The notes beneath the pieces are model-generated. The model made no database searches. It was not told the origin of the DNA and was given only the letters and a program-made list of their open reading frames with translations. Both the position numbers and the translations under genes were made by a program. This document shows positions 46,216 through 55,976 of a stretch of 64,000 nucleotides of DNA, piece after piece; position 1 is the first letter of the stretch; each line of letters opens with the position of its first letter. Source of the stretch: an uncultured Lachnospiraceae bacterium (lineage in GTDB: Bacteria > Bacillota > Clostridia > Lachnospirales > Lachnospiraceae); assembly GCA_910586615.1 (NCBI GenBank), contig CAJUJP010000005.1, positions 1 through 64,000 on the forward strand. Reading direction: 5' to 3'.

Positions 46216-48309
46216 TTATGCCTCGCTGCCGGACTCAGCAACTTTGTTGGCTCTTGCCGTAACTTCCTTCTCCTGTACATCACTGGGCGCCTGCTCATAT
46301 CTTGCAAATTCATACATATATGTGCCGCGTCCGCCTGTCATGGAACGCAGATCGGTACAGTAGCCGTTCAGGCAGGCTGTCGGAATATCCGCCTCGATCA
46401 CAGTCTTGCCCTCTCCCGCCGGATTCATACCAAGCACACGGCCTCTTCTCTTATTCAGATCACCCATAACATCGCCCGTATAGGAATCCGGCACCGTTAC
46501 CTTCAGATTCGAGATCGGCTCCAGAAGAACCGGCCCTGCCTCCATAAATCCCTTCTTGAACGCCTGAATGGTAGCCATCTTAAAAGCCATCTCGGAAGAG
46601 TCTACCGGATGATAAGATCCGTCATAAAGTACCGCTTTCACACCCACTACCGGATATGCCGCCAGCGGTCCGCTGCCAACGGAATCCTGCAGACCTTTCT
46701 CTACAGCCGGGAAATAATTCTTCGGCACCGCGCCACCCACTACTTCCTGCTCAAATACATATGCAGACTCAAGGTCACCGGAAGACTCAAAGCGCATTTT
46801 TACATGGCCGTACTGACCGTGGCCGCCGGACTGCTTCTTATATTTGTATTCCACATCGGATTTCTTACGGATCGTCTCCCTGTACGCGATCTTCGGATCG
46901 GATAACTCGATCTCAGCCTTATACTCATTGAGCAGCCTGCTGGCAACCACATCCAGGTGGAGATCACCCATACCGTACAACAGTGTCTGCTTGTTCTCTG
47001 CATCATTGACAACCCACAGAGTCTGATCTTCATGCCGCATCTTCTGCAGCGCCTGCGCAACCTTATCCACATCGCCCTTGTTCTTCGCCCTGTAGCGCTT
47101 ATATGTATAAGGTGTGGAGATCTCCGTCTTACCATAACGGATGATTCTTGCCTTGGTAGAAAGAGTATTGCCGGTCCTCGCCGCCGTAAGCTTCGCAATG
47201 GCTCCGATATCTCCTGCATGAAGCTCCTTGATCTCAACAGGCTTGCTGCCCTGCATCACATAAAGCTTGTTGATTTTCTCTTCCACTTCTTTTTCATCAT
47301 TATAGATCGTGTCATCATTCTTAAGCACGCCTGAACATACTTTGATCAGTGAATATTTCCCGATAAAAGGATCCACAATTGTCTTGAAAATATATGCAGA
47401 CTTGGGCTTCGAGAAATCAAAGTTCGCCTGGAAGATCTCATTGCTCTTCAGGTCGATTCCTGCCAGTTCACGGTTCTCCGGGCTGGGCATATACTTCACA
47501 ATATCGTCAAGCAGCGTATAAATACCCTGACAGAGTATACTGGATCCCATGGACATCGGTACGATGCTGCCGTCCATAACGTTGCTGCGCAGCGCTGCTC
47601 TGATCTCCGCTTCCGAGAAACTGTCACCGTTAAAATATCTCTCCATGAATTCTTCGCTTGTCTCGGCTACAGCCTCCATCAGCGTGTCACGGCACAGCTG
47701 CAGATTCGCCTTGCTGTACTCCGGCATGTCACATTCAACAACTTCCTTGCCCTCCCAGCGGTATGCCTGCTCGGTGATCACATTGATATATCCTACAAAC
47801 TTCTCATTCTCACGGATCGGCAGATGGAAAGGAGCCATCTTTTTGCCATACTTGTCAGTCATATCTTCAACAACCTGACGGAATGAAGCATTGTCAATAT
47901 CCATATCTGTCACGAATACGAATCTGGGCAGTTTATACTTATCACACAATTCCCATGCCTTCTCCGTACCCACTTCCACGCCTGCCTTTCCGGATACCAC
48001 AATGATCGCCGCATCGGCCGCTCCGACAGCTTCCTCCACCTCACCGACGAAATCAAAAAAGCCCGGGGTATCAAGCACATTGATCTTCACATCTTCCCAC
48101 TCGATCGGAATAACAGATGTGGCAATGGAAATATGGCGCTTCTGTTCTTCCTTGCCAAAATCGCTCACCGTGTTGCCGTCATCTACTTTACCCATTCTGG
48201 AAGTAATGCCGGACAGGTAAGCCATCGCCTCCACCAAGCTGGTCTTACCGCAGCCGCCATGGCCAAGCAAAACCACATTACGAATCTTATCAGTTGTGTA
48301 AACATTCAT
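46216..48309 (-). CDS. Elongation factor G-like GTPase (EF-G paralogue)
   Basis: 697 residues with all five EF-G domains: G domain (about 1-270), domain II (about 290-375), III, IV (with GGHGQYGHVKMRFE) and V. It differs from housekeeping EF-G. The P-loop is GHGGCGKTS, not AHIDAGKTT. The G4 motif that normally reads NKxD is TDMD. G3 DTPGF is intact. Such EF-G2-like paralogues are common in clostridia and their role is unsettled (back-translocation, stress or recycling have been proposed for relatives). Start at ATG 48309 with GGAGG ten bases upstream; the longer frame would include that site. No rps/tuf genes are near, supporting a paralogue. Confidence 0.85.
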   Translation of the reverse strand: MNVYTTDKIRNVVLLGHGGCGKTSLVEAMAYLSGITSRMGKVDDGNTVSDFGKEEQKRHISIATSVIPIEWEDVKINVLDTPGFFDFVGEVEEAVGAADAAIIVVSGKAGVEVGTEKAWELCDKYKLPRFVFVTDMDIDNASFRQVVEDMTDKYGKKMAPFHLPIRENEKFVGYINVITEQAYRWEGKEVVECDMPEYSKANLQLCRDTLMEAVAETSEEFMERYFNGDSFSEAEIRAALRSNVMDGSIVPMSMGSSILCQGIYTLLDDIVKYMPSPENRELAGIDLKSNEIFQANFDFSKPKSAYIFKTIVDPFIGKYSLIKVCSGVLKNDDTIYNDEKEVEEKINKLYVMQGSKPVEIKELHAGDIGAIAKLTAARTGNTLSTKARIIRYGKTEISTPYTYKRYRAKNKGDVDKVAQALQKMRHEDQTLWVVNDAENKQTLLYGMGDLHLDVVASRLLNEYKAEIELSDPKIAYRETIRKKSDVEYKYKKQSGGHGQYGHVKMRFESSGDLESAYVFEQEVVGGAVPKNYFPAVEKGLQDSVGSGPLAAYPVVGVKAVLYDGSYHPVDSSEMAFKMATIQAFKKGFMEAGPVLLEPISNLKVTVPDSYTGDVMGDLNKRRGRVLGMNPAGEGKTVIEADIPTACLNGYCTDLRSMTGGRGTYMYEFARYEQAPSDVQEKEVTARANKVAESGSEA

Positions 48310-48339
48310 TTCACTAGGTCCTCCAGTTCTGTTATTCAC

Positions 48340-48640
48340 TTATGATTGGGCAGATTGTTCTGCGTATAATATCCCCAAGCACAAATTGTAAGTATATTTT
48401 ACTAAATTTTGTCTCAAATTACAATATCAATTATGCGAAATGTATAAAAAGAATACGCACTTCCAGACATATGTCAGAATGGACTGTCATGAACAGCAAA
48501 TTTATTTACCGTTTACTATGGAAATCACTATTTCAAAATGTTATACTATACACGATTTTATGTAAGCATGAAATCCATTTTTGATTTATGGATGATGTAA
48601 AAAAATAATATAACACGGAAAATAAATGAATCCGTATATT
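48340..48640. other. AT-rich divergent intergenic region
   Basis: About 300 bp between the divergent EF-G-like gene and tyrA, strongly AT-rich. Several -10-like hexamers occur on both strands (for example TATACT and TATACG toward the EF-G-like gene), but none has a convincing -35 partner. No hairpin, repeat or small gene could be supported. Confidence 0.6.
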
Positions 48641-48654
48641 TGAAAGGCAGCCTT

Positions 48655-49767
48655 ATGAACACACTTACCTGCGGTTTTATCGGACTCGGACTGATCGGCG
48701 GCTCCATCGCCAAGGCAGTCCGCTCCACCGTTCCCGACGCACAATTGATCGCATACGATGTCAACACTGCATCGCTTCAGCTGGCAGAGGAAGAAAAGGT
48801 AATCGACCGGATCTGCACCTCCGTAGATGAATCTTTCCAGCACTGTGACTATATATTTCTATGCGCTCCCGTCTCTCATAATGATGACAATCTTTTATTT
48901 TTAAAAGAACATCTGTCCCCCCGGACGATCCTCACCGACGTGGGCAGCGTCAAGACGGGAATCCACCGCCGGATAGAGGCTCTCGGCCTGCAGAATCAGT
49001 TTATCGGCGGACATCCCATGACCGGATCAGAGCGCTTCGGATACCAGAACTCCAAAGCTTCTCTCCTCGAGAACGCGTACTATATTCTGACACCTTCGGA
49101 AACCGTACCGGAAGACAGGCTCACCGCATACCGCGGTCTGGTGGAAAAGATTGGCGCCATTCCTCTCACTCTGGGTTATGAAGAACATGATTACGTGACC
49201 GCCGCCATCTCCCACCTGCCCCATGTGATCGCAGCATCTCTTGTAAACCTGGTCAAAAAAAGTGATTCCGAAGAAGGGATCATGAAAATGGTAGCCGCAG
49301 GCGGCTTTAAAGATATCACAAGGATCGCTTCCTCATCTCCCGCCATGTGGCAGCAGATCTGCATAACAAACGCAGATAATATTTTAAAGCTGCTTCAGGC
49401 TTACATAGACTGCCTGACCCGGATTTCCGGATGCATTGAATCCCGGACGCCGGATGCACTGTATGATTTCTTCGATACAGCCAGAACCTACAGAGAATCC
49501 TTTACAGGTTCGGCCAGCGGACCGATCCAGGCAGAGTACGTGCTCACTGTGGACATTGCCGACAAACCCGGTGCCATAGCAGCCATTGCTTCTCTGCTCG
49601 CCATGCACGACGTGAGCATCAAAAACATTGGCATCAACCATAACAGAGAACTGGCTGAGGGTGCGCTGCGCATTGAATTCTACGGAAAAGAAGCGGCACA
49701 TCAGGCCCATGAGATCATGACCGCACACGGTTATAGAATCCATACAAAAAATGAGCGCCTTCCTTAA
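48655..49767 (+). CDS. tyrA: Prephenate dehydrogenase with C-terminal ACT domain
   Basis: Converts prephenate to 4-hydroxyphenylpyruvate for tyrosine synthesis. 370 residues from ATG 48655: an N-terminal NAD-binding fold (FIGLGLIGGSIAKA), the catalytic-domain signature GGHPMTGSERFGY with the active-site His, a helical dimerisation part, and a C-terminal ACT domain (about 290-370, LTVDIADKPGAIAAIASLLA) that usually mediates tyrosine feedback inhibition. AAGG lies seven bases before the chosen ATG; an upstream in-frame TTG at 48640 would place it inside the gene. No other aromatic pathway genes are adjacent. Confidence 0.94.
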   Translation: MNTLTCGFIGLGLIGGSIAKAVRSTVPDAQLIAYDVNTASLQLAEEEKVIDRICTSVDESFQHCDYIFLCAPVSHNDDNLLFLKEHLSPRTILTDVGSVKTGIHRRIEALGLQNQFIGGHPMTGSERFGYQNSKASLLENAYYILTPSETVPEDRLTAYRGLVEKIGAIPLTLGYEEHDYVTAAISHLPHVIAASLVNLVKKSDSEEGIMKMVAAGGFKDITRIASSSPAMWQQICITNADNILKLLQAYIDCLTRISGCIESRTPDALYDFFDTARTYRESFTGSASGPIQAEYVLTVDIADKPGAIAAIASLLAMHDVSIKNIGINHNRELAEGALRIEFYGKEAAHQAHEIMTAHGYRIHTKNERLP

Positions 49768-49782
49768 AAAGAATGCGCTCAT
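49745..49782 (-). terminator. Terminator of the VanZ-like gene, overlapping both convergent gene ends
   Basis: Stem ATGAGCGC / GCGCTCAT; the minus-strand product is followed by ATTTTTTG. The hairpin overlaps the last codons of tyrA and the stop of the convergent gene. Confidence 0.6.
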
Positions 49783-50276
49783 GAAGATAACTTTACCAGA
49801 AGTCTGTTCAGGAAATAGGATGCCACCATACACACAATTCCGGCCAGACTTCCATACCAGTTAAGTGACACATCTGACATCTGAAAATGTCTTCCGTCTA
49901 TATACTGTTTATAATATTCCGTGTAATACGCCAGCACATAACAGATCAAACCGGATCCGAGCACCCCCAGAATGCGGAAATATCTTCTGCACAACACCAT
50001 ACTGACAAAGGCCGTAACTGCCCCCACCACAAAAAACAGTCCAAGATGTGCGCCGTAGCGGATCATCAGACAGGTAGTCTTTATCTGCTCATCTGTCGGT
50101 TCATCGAATACCACTTCCGCGACCCGCACCGCAAGCCGCATCGTTATATCGTTCGACTGTACCCCGCTCTGAAATGAAACGATCATCACAAAATAGATGA
50201 GCAGCATAAGCCCGAAAACAGATGCCGCGATTACGATGAGTTCCAGCCACAGTTTTGTTTGTTTCCCTTGCTTCAT
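49779..50276 (-). CDS. VanZ-like membrane protein
   Basis: 165 residues with four predicted membrane helices (about 10-33, 75-98, 103-118, 138-160). The arrangement RYGAHLGLFFVVGAV, a short second helix pair, YTEYYKQYIDGRHFQMSDVSLNWYGSLAGI is the VanZ-family pattern (named for a teicoplanin-resistance protein but mostly of unknown function). Precedes the tyrA-converging terminator; the PilZ gene lies 15 bp upstream on the same strand, so the two are probably cotranscribed. Confidence 0.75.
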   Translation of the reverse strand: MKQGKQTKLWLELIVIAASVFGLMLLIYFVMIVSFQSGVQSNDITMRLAVRVAEVVFDEPTDEQIKTTCLMIRYGAHLGLFFVVGAVTAFVSMVLCRRYFRILGVLGSGLICYVLAYYTEYYKQYIDGRHFQMSDVSLNWYGSLAGIVCMVASYFLNRLLVKLSS

Positions 50277-50291
50277 TACTATTATACTTTC

Positions 50292-50639
50292 CTAAATCTT
50301 TACGCCCATATTTCTCATCGTGCCGTAATTCTCGATTCTGCCTGCATCCACTTCCGTCATGCCGATAAAAATAGCGCCGTAATCGTATGTGCCGTCTCCC
50401 TTATCGTCAACACGGGTGATTTCCAGAAATGCATGCAGCACCTCCTTGGTCCAGATCGTCAGAAAAGATTCATACACAGCACCGATCGTAAGCTGCGCAG
50501 AACATAAGAACCCGACTCCCGTCTTGGATGCGTCTGTCACCTCGATGCTCACTTCCTCGGCCTCTTCCGACTGATCCATCCTCTTGATCAACAGTTTAGA
50601 CGTAAGCGCCATGCGCCTGTTCTTTCTTCTCTCTTCCAT
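50292..50639 (-). CDS. PilZ domain protein
   Basis: 115 residues, essentially a single PilZ domain. The N-terminal RRKNRR fits the RxxxR c-di-GMP-binding loop and DASKTG the following (D/N)xSxxG motif. This implies a cytoplasmic c-di-GMP-responsive protein. No motility or exopolysaccharide genes are visible here to suggest an output. Start ATG 50639. The downstream VanZ-like gene starts after 15 bp. Confidence 0.85.
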   Translation of the reverse strand: MEERRKNRRMALTSKLLIKRMDQSEEAEEVSIEVTDASKTGVGFLCSAQLTIGAVYESFLTIWTKEVLHAFLEITRVDDKGDGTYDYGAIFIGMTEVDAGRIENYGTMRNMGVKI

Positions 50640-50763
50640 ACTTCCACACCTTTCTTATCATATCGTACCTTATGCCAACGCATAACTTTTTTTCTATATT
50701 ACATTATTTGGAATCTTTTGTAAAGAAACCGGCATCGAAAACAAATGCCTGCTCTTTCTCCGG

Positions 50764-51789
50764 TCACTTCACAAACATCGCATCCCCGAAGCTGAAAAAT
50801 CTGTATTTCTCCCGGACAGCCTCCTCATAAGCCTCCATCACATGGTCCCTTCCGGCCAATGCAGAGACAAGCATCACAAGTGTTGATTCCGGAAGATGAA
50901 AATTGGTGATCAGACAGTCCATCACCTTAAACTGATAGCCGGGATAAATAAAAATCTCCGTATTTCCACAGCATTCTTCCAGTGTGCCGTCCTCTTTCGC
51001 CGCACTCTCCACGGTACGGCAGCTGGTAGTTCCCACACAGATCACGCGGCTGCCCCGGCTTCTGGCGCGGTTGATCTTCTCCGCCGCTTCCCCGGTCACC
51101 TGATAGTACTCGGAATGCATATGGTGTTCCAGAATATTGTCCGCTTTCACCGGGCGGAAAGTACCAAGTCCCACATGCAGCGTCACGTAAGCGGTCTCCA
51201 CGCCTTTTTCCTCAATCTGCTTTAGAAGTTCGCCGGTAAAATGCAGTCCGGCCGTAGGCGCCGCCGCCGATCCGTCATATTTCGCATAGACCGTCTGGTA
51301 ACGGTTTTTGTCCTGCAGTTTATGGGTTATGTAAGGTGGCAGCGGCATCTCTCCAAGCCTGTCCAGAACCTCTTCAAAAATGCCCTCATACGCAAAGCGG
51401 ATCAGCCTGTTGCCTTCCTCCACCACCTCAAGAACCTCTCCCCTAAGACAGCCGTCCCCGAAAGTCAGCCTCGTGCCCGGTTTCGCCTTTTTACCCGGTT
51501 TCACCAGCGTTTCCCAGACATCATTTTCCCGCCTTTTCAAAAGCAGAACCTCTATGGCCGCACTGGTATCTTCCTTTACACCCATGAGTCTGGCCGGAAG
51601 TACCCTTGTGTTATTTAAGACCAGGCAATCGCCCGGCCTTAAATAATCAATGATGTCTCTGAAAATATGATGTTCTACCCTGCCGCTTTCCTTATCCAGC
51701 ACCAGGAGTCTGGAACCCGAACGGTCTTCCAGCGGATCCTGTGCAATCAATTCCTGCGGCAGATCAAAATAAAAATCTGATTTATCCAT
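50764..51789 (-). CDS. queA: S-adenosylmethionine:tRNA ribosyltransferase-isomerase
   Basis: QueA transfers the ribosyl group of AdoMet to preQ1-modified tRNA, giving epoxyqueuosine. 341 residues, standard length. Motifs include FYFDLPQELIAQDPLEDRSGSRLL at the N-terminus, NNTRVLPARLMG, PTAGLHFT, HVGLGTFRPV and the C-terminal TNFHLPESTL. ATG 51789 with AGAGGAAA upstream. The downstream partner tgt is not in view. Confidence 0.96.
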   Translation of the reverse strand: MDKSDFYFDLPQELIAQDPLEDRSGSRLLVLDKESGRVEHHIFRDIIDYLRPGDCLVLNNTRVLPARLMGVKEDTSAAIEVLLLKRRENDVWETLVKPGKKAKPGTRLTFGDGCLRGEVLEVVEEGNRLIRFAYEGIFEEVLDRLGEMPLPPYITHKLQDKNRYQTVYAKYDGSAAAPTAGLHFTGELLKQIEEKGVETAYVTLHVGLGTFRPVKADNILEHHMHSEYYQVTGEAAEKINRARSRGSRVICVGTTSCRTVESAAKEDGTLEECCGNTEIFIYPGYQFKVMDCLITNFHLPESTLVMLVSALAGRDHVMEAYEEAVREKYRFFSFGDAMFVK

Positions 51790-51838
51790 TAAATTTCCTC
51801 TTTCCGATGCTTCGTCATTTCAATAGAATTTTCCTGTT

Positions 51839-53332
51839 TTATAACTCCGCATGGTTCAAAAATGCCACGTATCCGCGTTTTGTCTCATAAACATCCGCTT
51901 TGCTGGTGGCTTCCCAGGGTGCATGCATATTGAGAACTGCCACGCCGCTGTCAATCACATTCATGCCATACAACGCAAGAATATATGCAATTGTTCCGCC
52001 GCCGCCCAAATCTACCTTTCCCAGTTCTGCGGTCTGGAAATTCACCTTTTCCTTCTCAAAGATTGCCCGGATATGTCCCAGATACTCTGCATTGGCATCG
52101 TTGGAACCGGATTTGCCTCTCGCACCGGTAAACTTGTTAAATACCATGCCGCCGCCCAGATAAGCTACATTTTTCTTGTCAAAGCTTGCCGCATAAGCAG
52201 GATCAAAGGCACTGCTCACGTCGGAAGAAAGCATACAGGAACGGGCCAGACACCTGCGCACATTCAACTCACTGTACTCTCCCGTCAGATTCATCACCTC
52301 GGCCACCGCGTTCTCAAAGAATCTGGACTGCATACCCGTAGCGCCCACACTGCCCACTTCTTCCTTGTCCACCAGAATGCAGCACGCCGTCCGGTCCGTC
52401 TGCCCGATCTCAAGCATCGCTTTCAAAGATGAAAATGCACATACCCTGTCATCCTGCCCGTAAGCCAGAATCATGCTTCTGTCAAAGCCTGCCTCTCTTG
52501 CCTTTCCCGCAGGAACCACTTCCAATTCAGCAGAGATAAAATCTTCTTCCTCGATATCATAAGCCTGTTTCAGAATTTCGAGAATTCCTTTTTTCACAGC
52601 CTCTTTCTCGGAAGTCTTTCCGTCTTTTCCGTCACCGTTCATGACATCCTGTTTCCCACCGGTTTTATCCTGTCCCTCTGCGCTCTGCCCATCTACATCG
52701 TTCTCCTGCCTGCTTCTGTCGATGACAAGCGGTTTATTGCCGATAATAATATCAAGCGCTTCACCTTCGATTACCTTATTGGCTTTCTTCTCAAGCTGCT
52801 CCTGGGCAAGATGAATCAACAGATCGGAGATAAAAAATACCGGATCATCCTCGTTTTCACCCACATTGATTTCAACCGTGGTGCCATCCTTCTTCACCAC
52901 AACACCGTGAATAGCCAGAGGCAGCGTCACCCATTGGTATTTCTTTACGCCGCCGTAATAGTGGGTATCCAGATAAGCGAAGCCGCCATCCTCATAGAGC
53001 GGATTCTGCTTGATGTCCAGACGCGGCGAATCAATATGGGCACCGAGAATATTGATTCCTTTCGCCATTTTCTCTTTCCCGATCTGGAACATGACAACAG
53101 ATTTATTCATCCATACAAAATATACTTTATCACCCGCTTTCAGCTTCGTATCGGACGCGATGAGAGTCTCCAGTTCACGATACCCCGCCTTCTCGATGGT
53201 ATTAACGATCTGGTCGATGCATTCCCGCTCCGTTTTGCCGTTGTCCAGAAACGTCATATACTCTTTTGCAAAAACATCCACTTCTTTCAGCTGTTCTGCA
53301 TCATAAGTTTCCCACGTGTTTTTATGCTCCAT
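51839..53332 (-). CDS. M18 family metalloaminopeptidase
   Basis: Tetrahedral, dinuclear-zinc aspartyl aminopeptidase-type enzyme (M18) of 497 residues. Zinc-ligand regions seen: GAHIDSPRLDIK, the acidic VDKEEVGSVGATG motif with the catalytic Glu and a ligand Glu, DVSSAFDP, and a late HAPWEATSKAD motif. A hydrophilic Asp/Gly/Lys insertion (about residues 205-245) interrupts the domain. The ATG at 53332 has AGGTG five bases upstream; an in-frame codon at 53374 is less likely. Lies between queA and pheT. Confidence 0.9.
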   Translation of the reverse strand: MEHKNTWETYDAEQLKEVDVFAKEYMTFLDNGKTERECIDQIVNTIEKAGYRELETLIASDTKLKAGDKVYFVWMNKSVVMFQIGKEKMAKGINILGAHIDSPRLDIKQNPLYEDGGFAYLDTHYYGGVKKYQWVTLPLAIHGVVVKKDGTTVEINVGENEDDPVFFISDLLIHLAQEQLEKKANKVIEGEALDIIIGNKPLVIDRSRQENDVDGQSAEGQDKTGGKQDVMNGDGKDGKTSEKEAVKKGILEILKQAYDIEEEDFISAELEVVPAGKAREAGFDRSMILAYGQDDRVCAFSSLKAMLEIGQTDRTACCILVDKEEVGSVGATGMQSRFFENAVAEVMNLTGEYSELNVRRCLARSCMLSSDVSSAFDPAYAASFDKKNVAYLGGGMVFNKFTGARGKSGSNDANAEYLGHIRAIFEKEKVNFQTAELGKVDLGGGGTIAYILALYGMNVIDSGVAVLNMHAPWEATSKADVYETKRGYVAFLNHAEL

Positions 53333-53427
53333 ATTCACACCTGCTTTCCACTGTAATATCTTCTCAGTCTTCATCCCGATCCTGCATGACAGAATAAAAC
53401 ATCCTATGTGCAGTTTCGGTCATATTC

Positions 53428-55848
53428 TTAGCTTCGCAGTTCGATTCCCATGCCTTCGAGTCCGTTCAGGATCTTCTTCATGGCCGCCGTCACATCTGCT
53501 TCCTCAAGGGTCCGGTCTTTTGCCCGGAAGGTAATAGAGTATGCCACAGATTTAAATCCTTCCCTGATCTGATCTCCCTCGTAGATATCGAACAGTTTAT
53601 AATCTTCCAGAATTTTTCCGCCTCTTTGCGCGATCACGGCCTCGATCTGTCCTGCCATAATTTCCCTGGGCACTACCATACTGATATCCCTTGCCACTGC
53701 CGGATATTTCGCGATTCCCTCATACTTGCGGTCGAAGGTCGCATAGGGAATCACCTCAGGCATATCTAATACAGCCACATAGGCCCTGGTCTTCATATCA
53801 TAATTGTCACAGACCTCCGGATGAACTTCACCCAGATATCCCAATGTGGTTCCCTCATATATAATGTTTGCCTGTCTGCCCGGATGCAGGAAATTCTTAC
53901 CTGCGTTTGGATCATAAGTGATCTTCCTGCGCATACCGATGCTGTCGAAAAATTCCTCAATCACACCTTTCATCGTGAAGAAATCACAGTCACCGTACAT
54001 GCCCAGCGTAAACTGCATTCTCTCCTCCGGCAGTTCCGTCAGCGGCAGCTCTTTCGGCACATAAATATTGCCCAGTTCATAAAGGCGTACATCCTTGTTT
54101 CTTCTGTTATAATTGGTTGCCAGGCTGATCAGCATACCATTCAGGGAAACCGTTCTCATGATAGAGAAATCCTCTCCCAGCGGATTGGCAATGGTGACTG
54201 CCTGACGCGCCGGATCATCTGCATCCAGAAGCAGTTTGTCAAATACCTTCGGGCTCTCGAAAGAGTAACACATACCCTGTGAAAATCCGCAGTACTCGGC
54301 AATATCTCTGGCTTTTTGCTCAATACGGAGCTTAAACGGCAGCTTACCGGTGGTAGCCTCACCTGTAGGAAGCGTGGTAGGTATCTTGTCATAGCCGTAA
54401 AAACGCGCAATTTCCTCCGCGATATCGCACTGCCGCAGCAGATCCTGACGGAAGGTGGGCATGGTCAGTTCATTCGAAGCCGGATCATAATCAACCTCTA
54501 TCATTTTAAAGATATCCAACATTTCCTCTTTCGATACATCCGTGCCCAGCAGTTTATTATATTTATCCGGCTCAAAAGGCAGAACCACCTTTTCTTTCAT
54601 ATCACTGTGCACATCCACGATGCCGCGGGTCACTTCTCCGCAGCCCAGTTCCTCAATCAGCTGACAGGCTCTGTTAATTGCGGCTTCTGCATTATAAGGA
54701 TCAAGCCCTTTCTCGAATTTGCCCGACGCGTCTGTCCGGAGTCCGATTCTCTTGGCTGATTTACGGATATTTGCGCCGTTAAAAGTAGCCGCCTCGAAAA
54801 GTACCGTTTTCACATTGTCTGTGATCATGGAATTCTCACCGCCCATAATACCCGCAATGCCTATTTCCTTCTCAGCATCACAGATCATCAGCACATCGGA
54901 ATCCAGATTTCTGTCCTGACCGTCCAGCGTGCGGAAGACATCTCCATCTTTGGCGCGGCGCACGATAATCTTATGCCCCGCAATGGTATCCAGATCAAAA
55001 GCGTGCATGGGCTGTCCGTATTCTTCCATCACATAGTTGGTAATATCCACCAGATTGTTGATCGGACGGATACCGCTTGCCGCCAGACGCCGCTGCATCC
55101 ATTTCGGTGAAGGACCGATTTTGATGTTTGTGCAGACTCTCGCACAGTATCGGGGACACAGTTCCTTGTCCTGCACCTCCACGGAAATATAATCTTCTAC
55201 GTTTTCACTGTTTTCTTTTACCTGAACCTGAGGCGGATAAAAAGGCTTGCGGAAGGTTGCCGCCGCCTCTCTGGCAATACCGATCACGCTGTAGCAGTCC
55301 ACGCGGTTGGATGTCACTTCATACTCGAACACCGTGTCTCTGAGCCCCAGTGCTTCCACAGCATCAGATCCTGTTTCCACATCCTCTTTAAAAATGTAGA
55401 TGCCCATTTCCGGCGCCTCCGGATACATATTTCTGTCGGAGCCAAGTTCCTCGATGGAACACATCATACCGTTGGACGGCACCCCCCTGAGCTTGCCTGC
55501 CTTGATCTCAATTCCATCCTCCGGCAGCGGCCCGCCGTCATGTCCGCCTGCCACTTTACCGCCGTCTAAGACAACGGGTACTTTGTCACCCTCTTTTACA
55601 TTGGGCGCACCTGTCACGATCTGAATCACTTCAGAACCGATATTAACCTGACAGACAATCAGTTTATCTGCATCGGGATGCCTTTCAATCTTTTCAATCT
55701 GCCCTACTACGATTTTGTCCAGATTCCTGTCAAGCCTGTTATAGCCTTCCACTTTCGTGCCGGAAAGTGTCATAGCATCCATATATTCCTGATCCGTGCA
55801 CTCTAAATCCGGCACGTATGCTTTGATCCATGATAATGCTGTATTCAT
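53428..55848 (-). CDS. pheT: Phenylalanyl-tRNA synthetase beta subunit
   Basis: Large subunit of the (alpha-beta)2 PheRS. 806 residues: N-terminal EMAP/tRNA-binding domain (about 40-150), B3/B4 editing domain (about 210-380), B5, catalytic-like domain (about 480-680), and a C-terminal FDX-ACB anticodon-binding domain (about 710-806, YPAVARDISMVV). The ATG at 55848 is preferred (GGAG nine bases upstream, MNTALSWIKAYV is the family start); an ATG at 55905 would add a non-homologous stretch. Lies 128 bp after pheS in the T-box-controlled operon. Confidence 0.96.
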   Translation of the reverse strand: MNTALSWIKAYVPDLECTDQEYMDAMTLSGTKVEGYNRLDRNLDKIVVGQIEKIERHPDADKLIVCQVNIGSEVIQIVTGAPNVKEGDKVPVVLDGGKVAGGHDGGPLPEDGIEIKAGKLRGVPSNGMMCSIEELGSDRNMYPEAPEMGIYIFKEDVETGSDAVEALGLRDTVFEYEVTSNRVDCYSVIGIAREAAATFRKPFYPPQVQVKENSENVEDYISVEVQDKELCPRYCARVCTNIKIGPSPKWMQRRLAASGIRPINNLVDITNYVMEEYGQPMHAFDLDTIAGHKIIVRRAKDGDVFRTLDGQDRNLDSDVLMICDAEKEIGIAGIMGGENSMITDNVKTVLFEAATFNGANIRKSAKRIGLRTDASGKFEKGLDPYNAEAAINRACQLIEELGCGEVTRGIVDVHSDMKEKVVLPFEPDKYNKLLGTDVSKEEMLDIFKMIEVDYDPASNELTMPTFRQDLLRQCDIAEEIARFYGYDKIPTTLPTGEATTGKLPFKLRIEQKARDIAEYCGFSQGMCYSFESPKVFDKLLLDADDPARQAVTIANPLGEDFSIMRTVSLNGMLISLATNYNRRNKDVRLYELGNIYVPKELPLTELPEERMQFTLGMYGDCDFFTMKGVIEEFFDSIGMRRKITYDPNAGKNFLHPGRQANIIYEGTTLGYLGEVHPEVCDNYDMKTRAYVAVLDMPEVIPYATFDRKYEGIAKYPAVARDISMVVPREIMAGQIEAVIAQRGGKILEDYKLFDIYEGDQIREGFKSVAYSITFRAKDRTLEEADVTAAMKKILNGLEGMGIELRS

Positions 55849-55976
55849 ATTCTTTTTCTCCAATCCGAAATGTGGCTGATCTGCATGTTCCGGCAAGTCC
55901 TTCACATTTCTGTTTCTATCATCATATTTGTCATATTTATTTCCGGTTGCATTGCATTGTGCTATCCATCAGAAAA

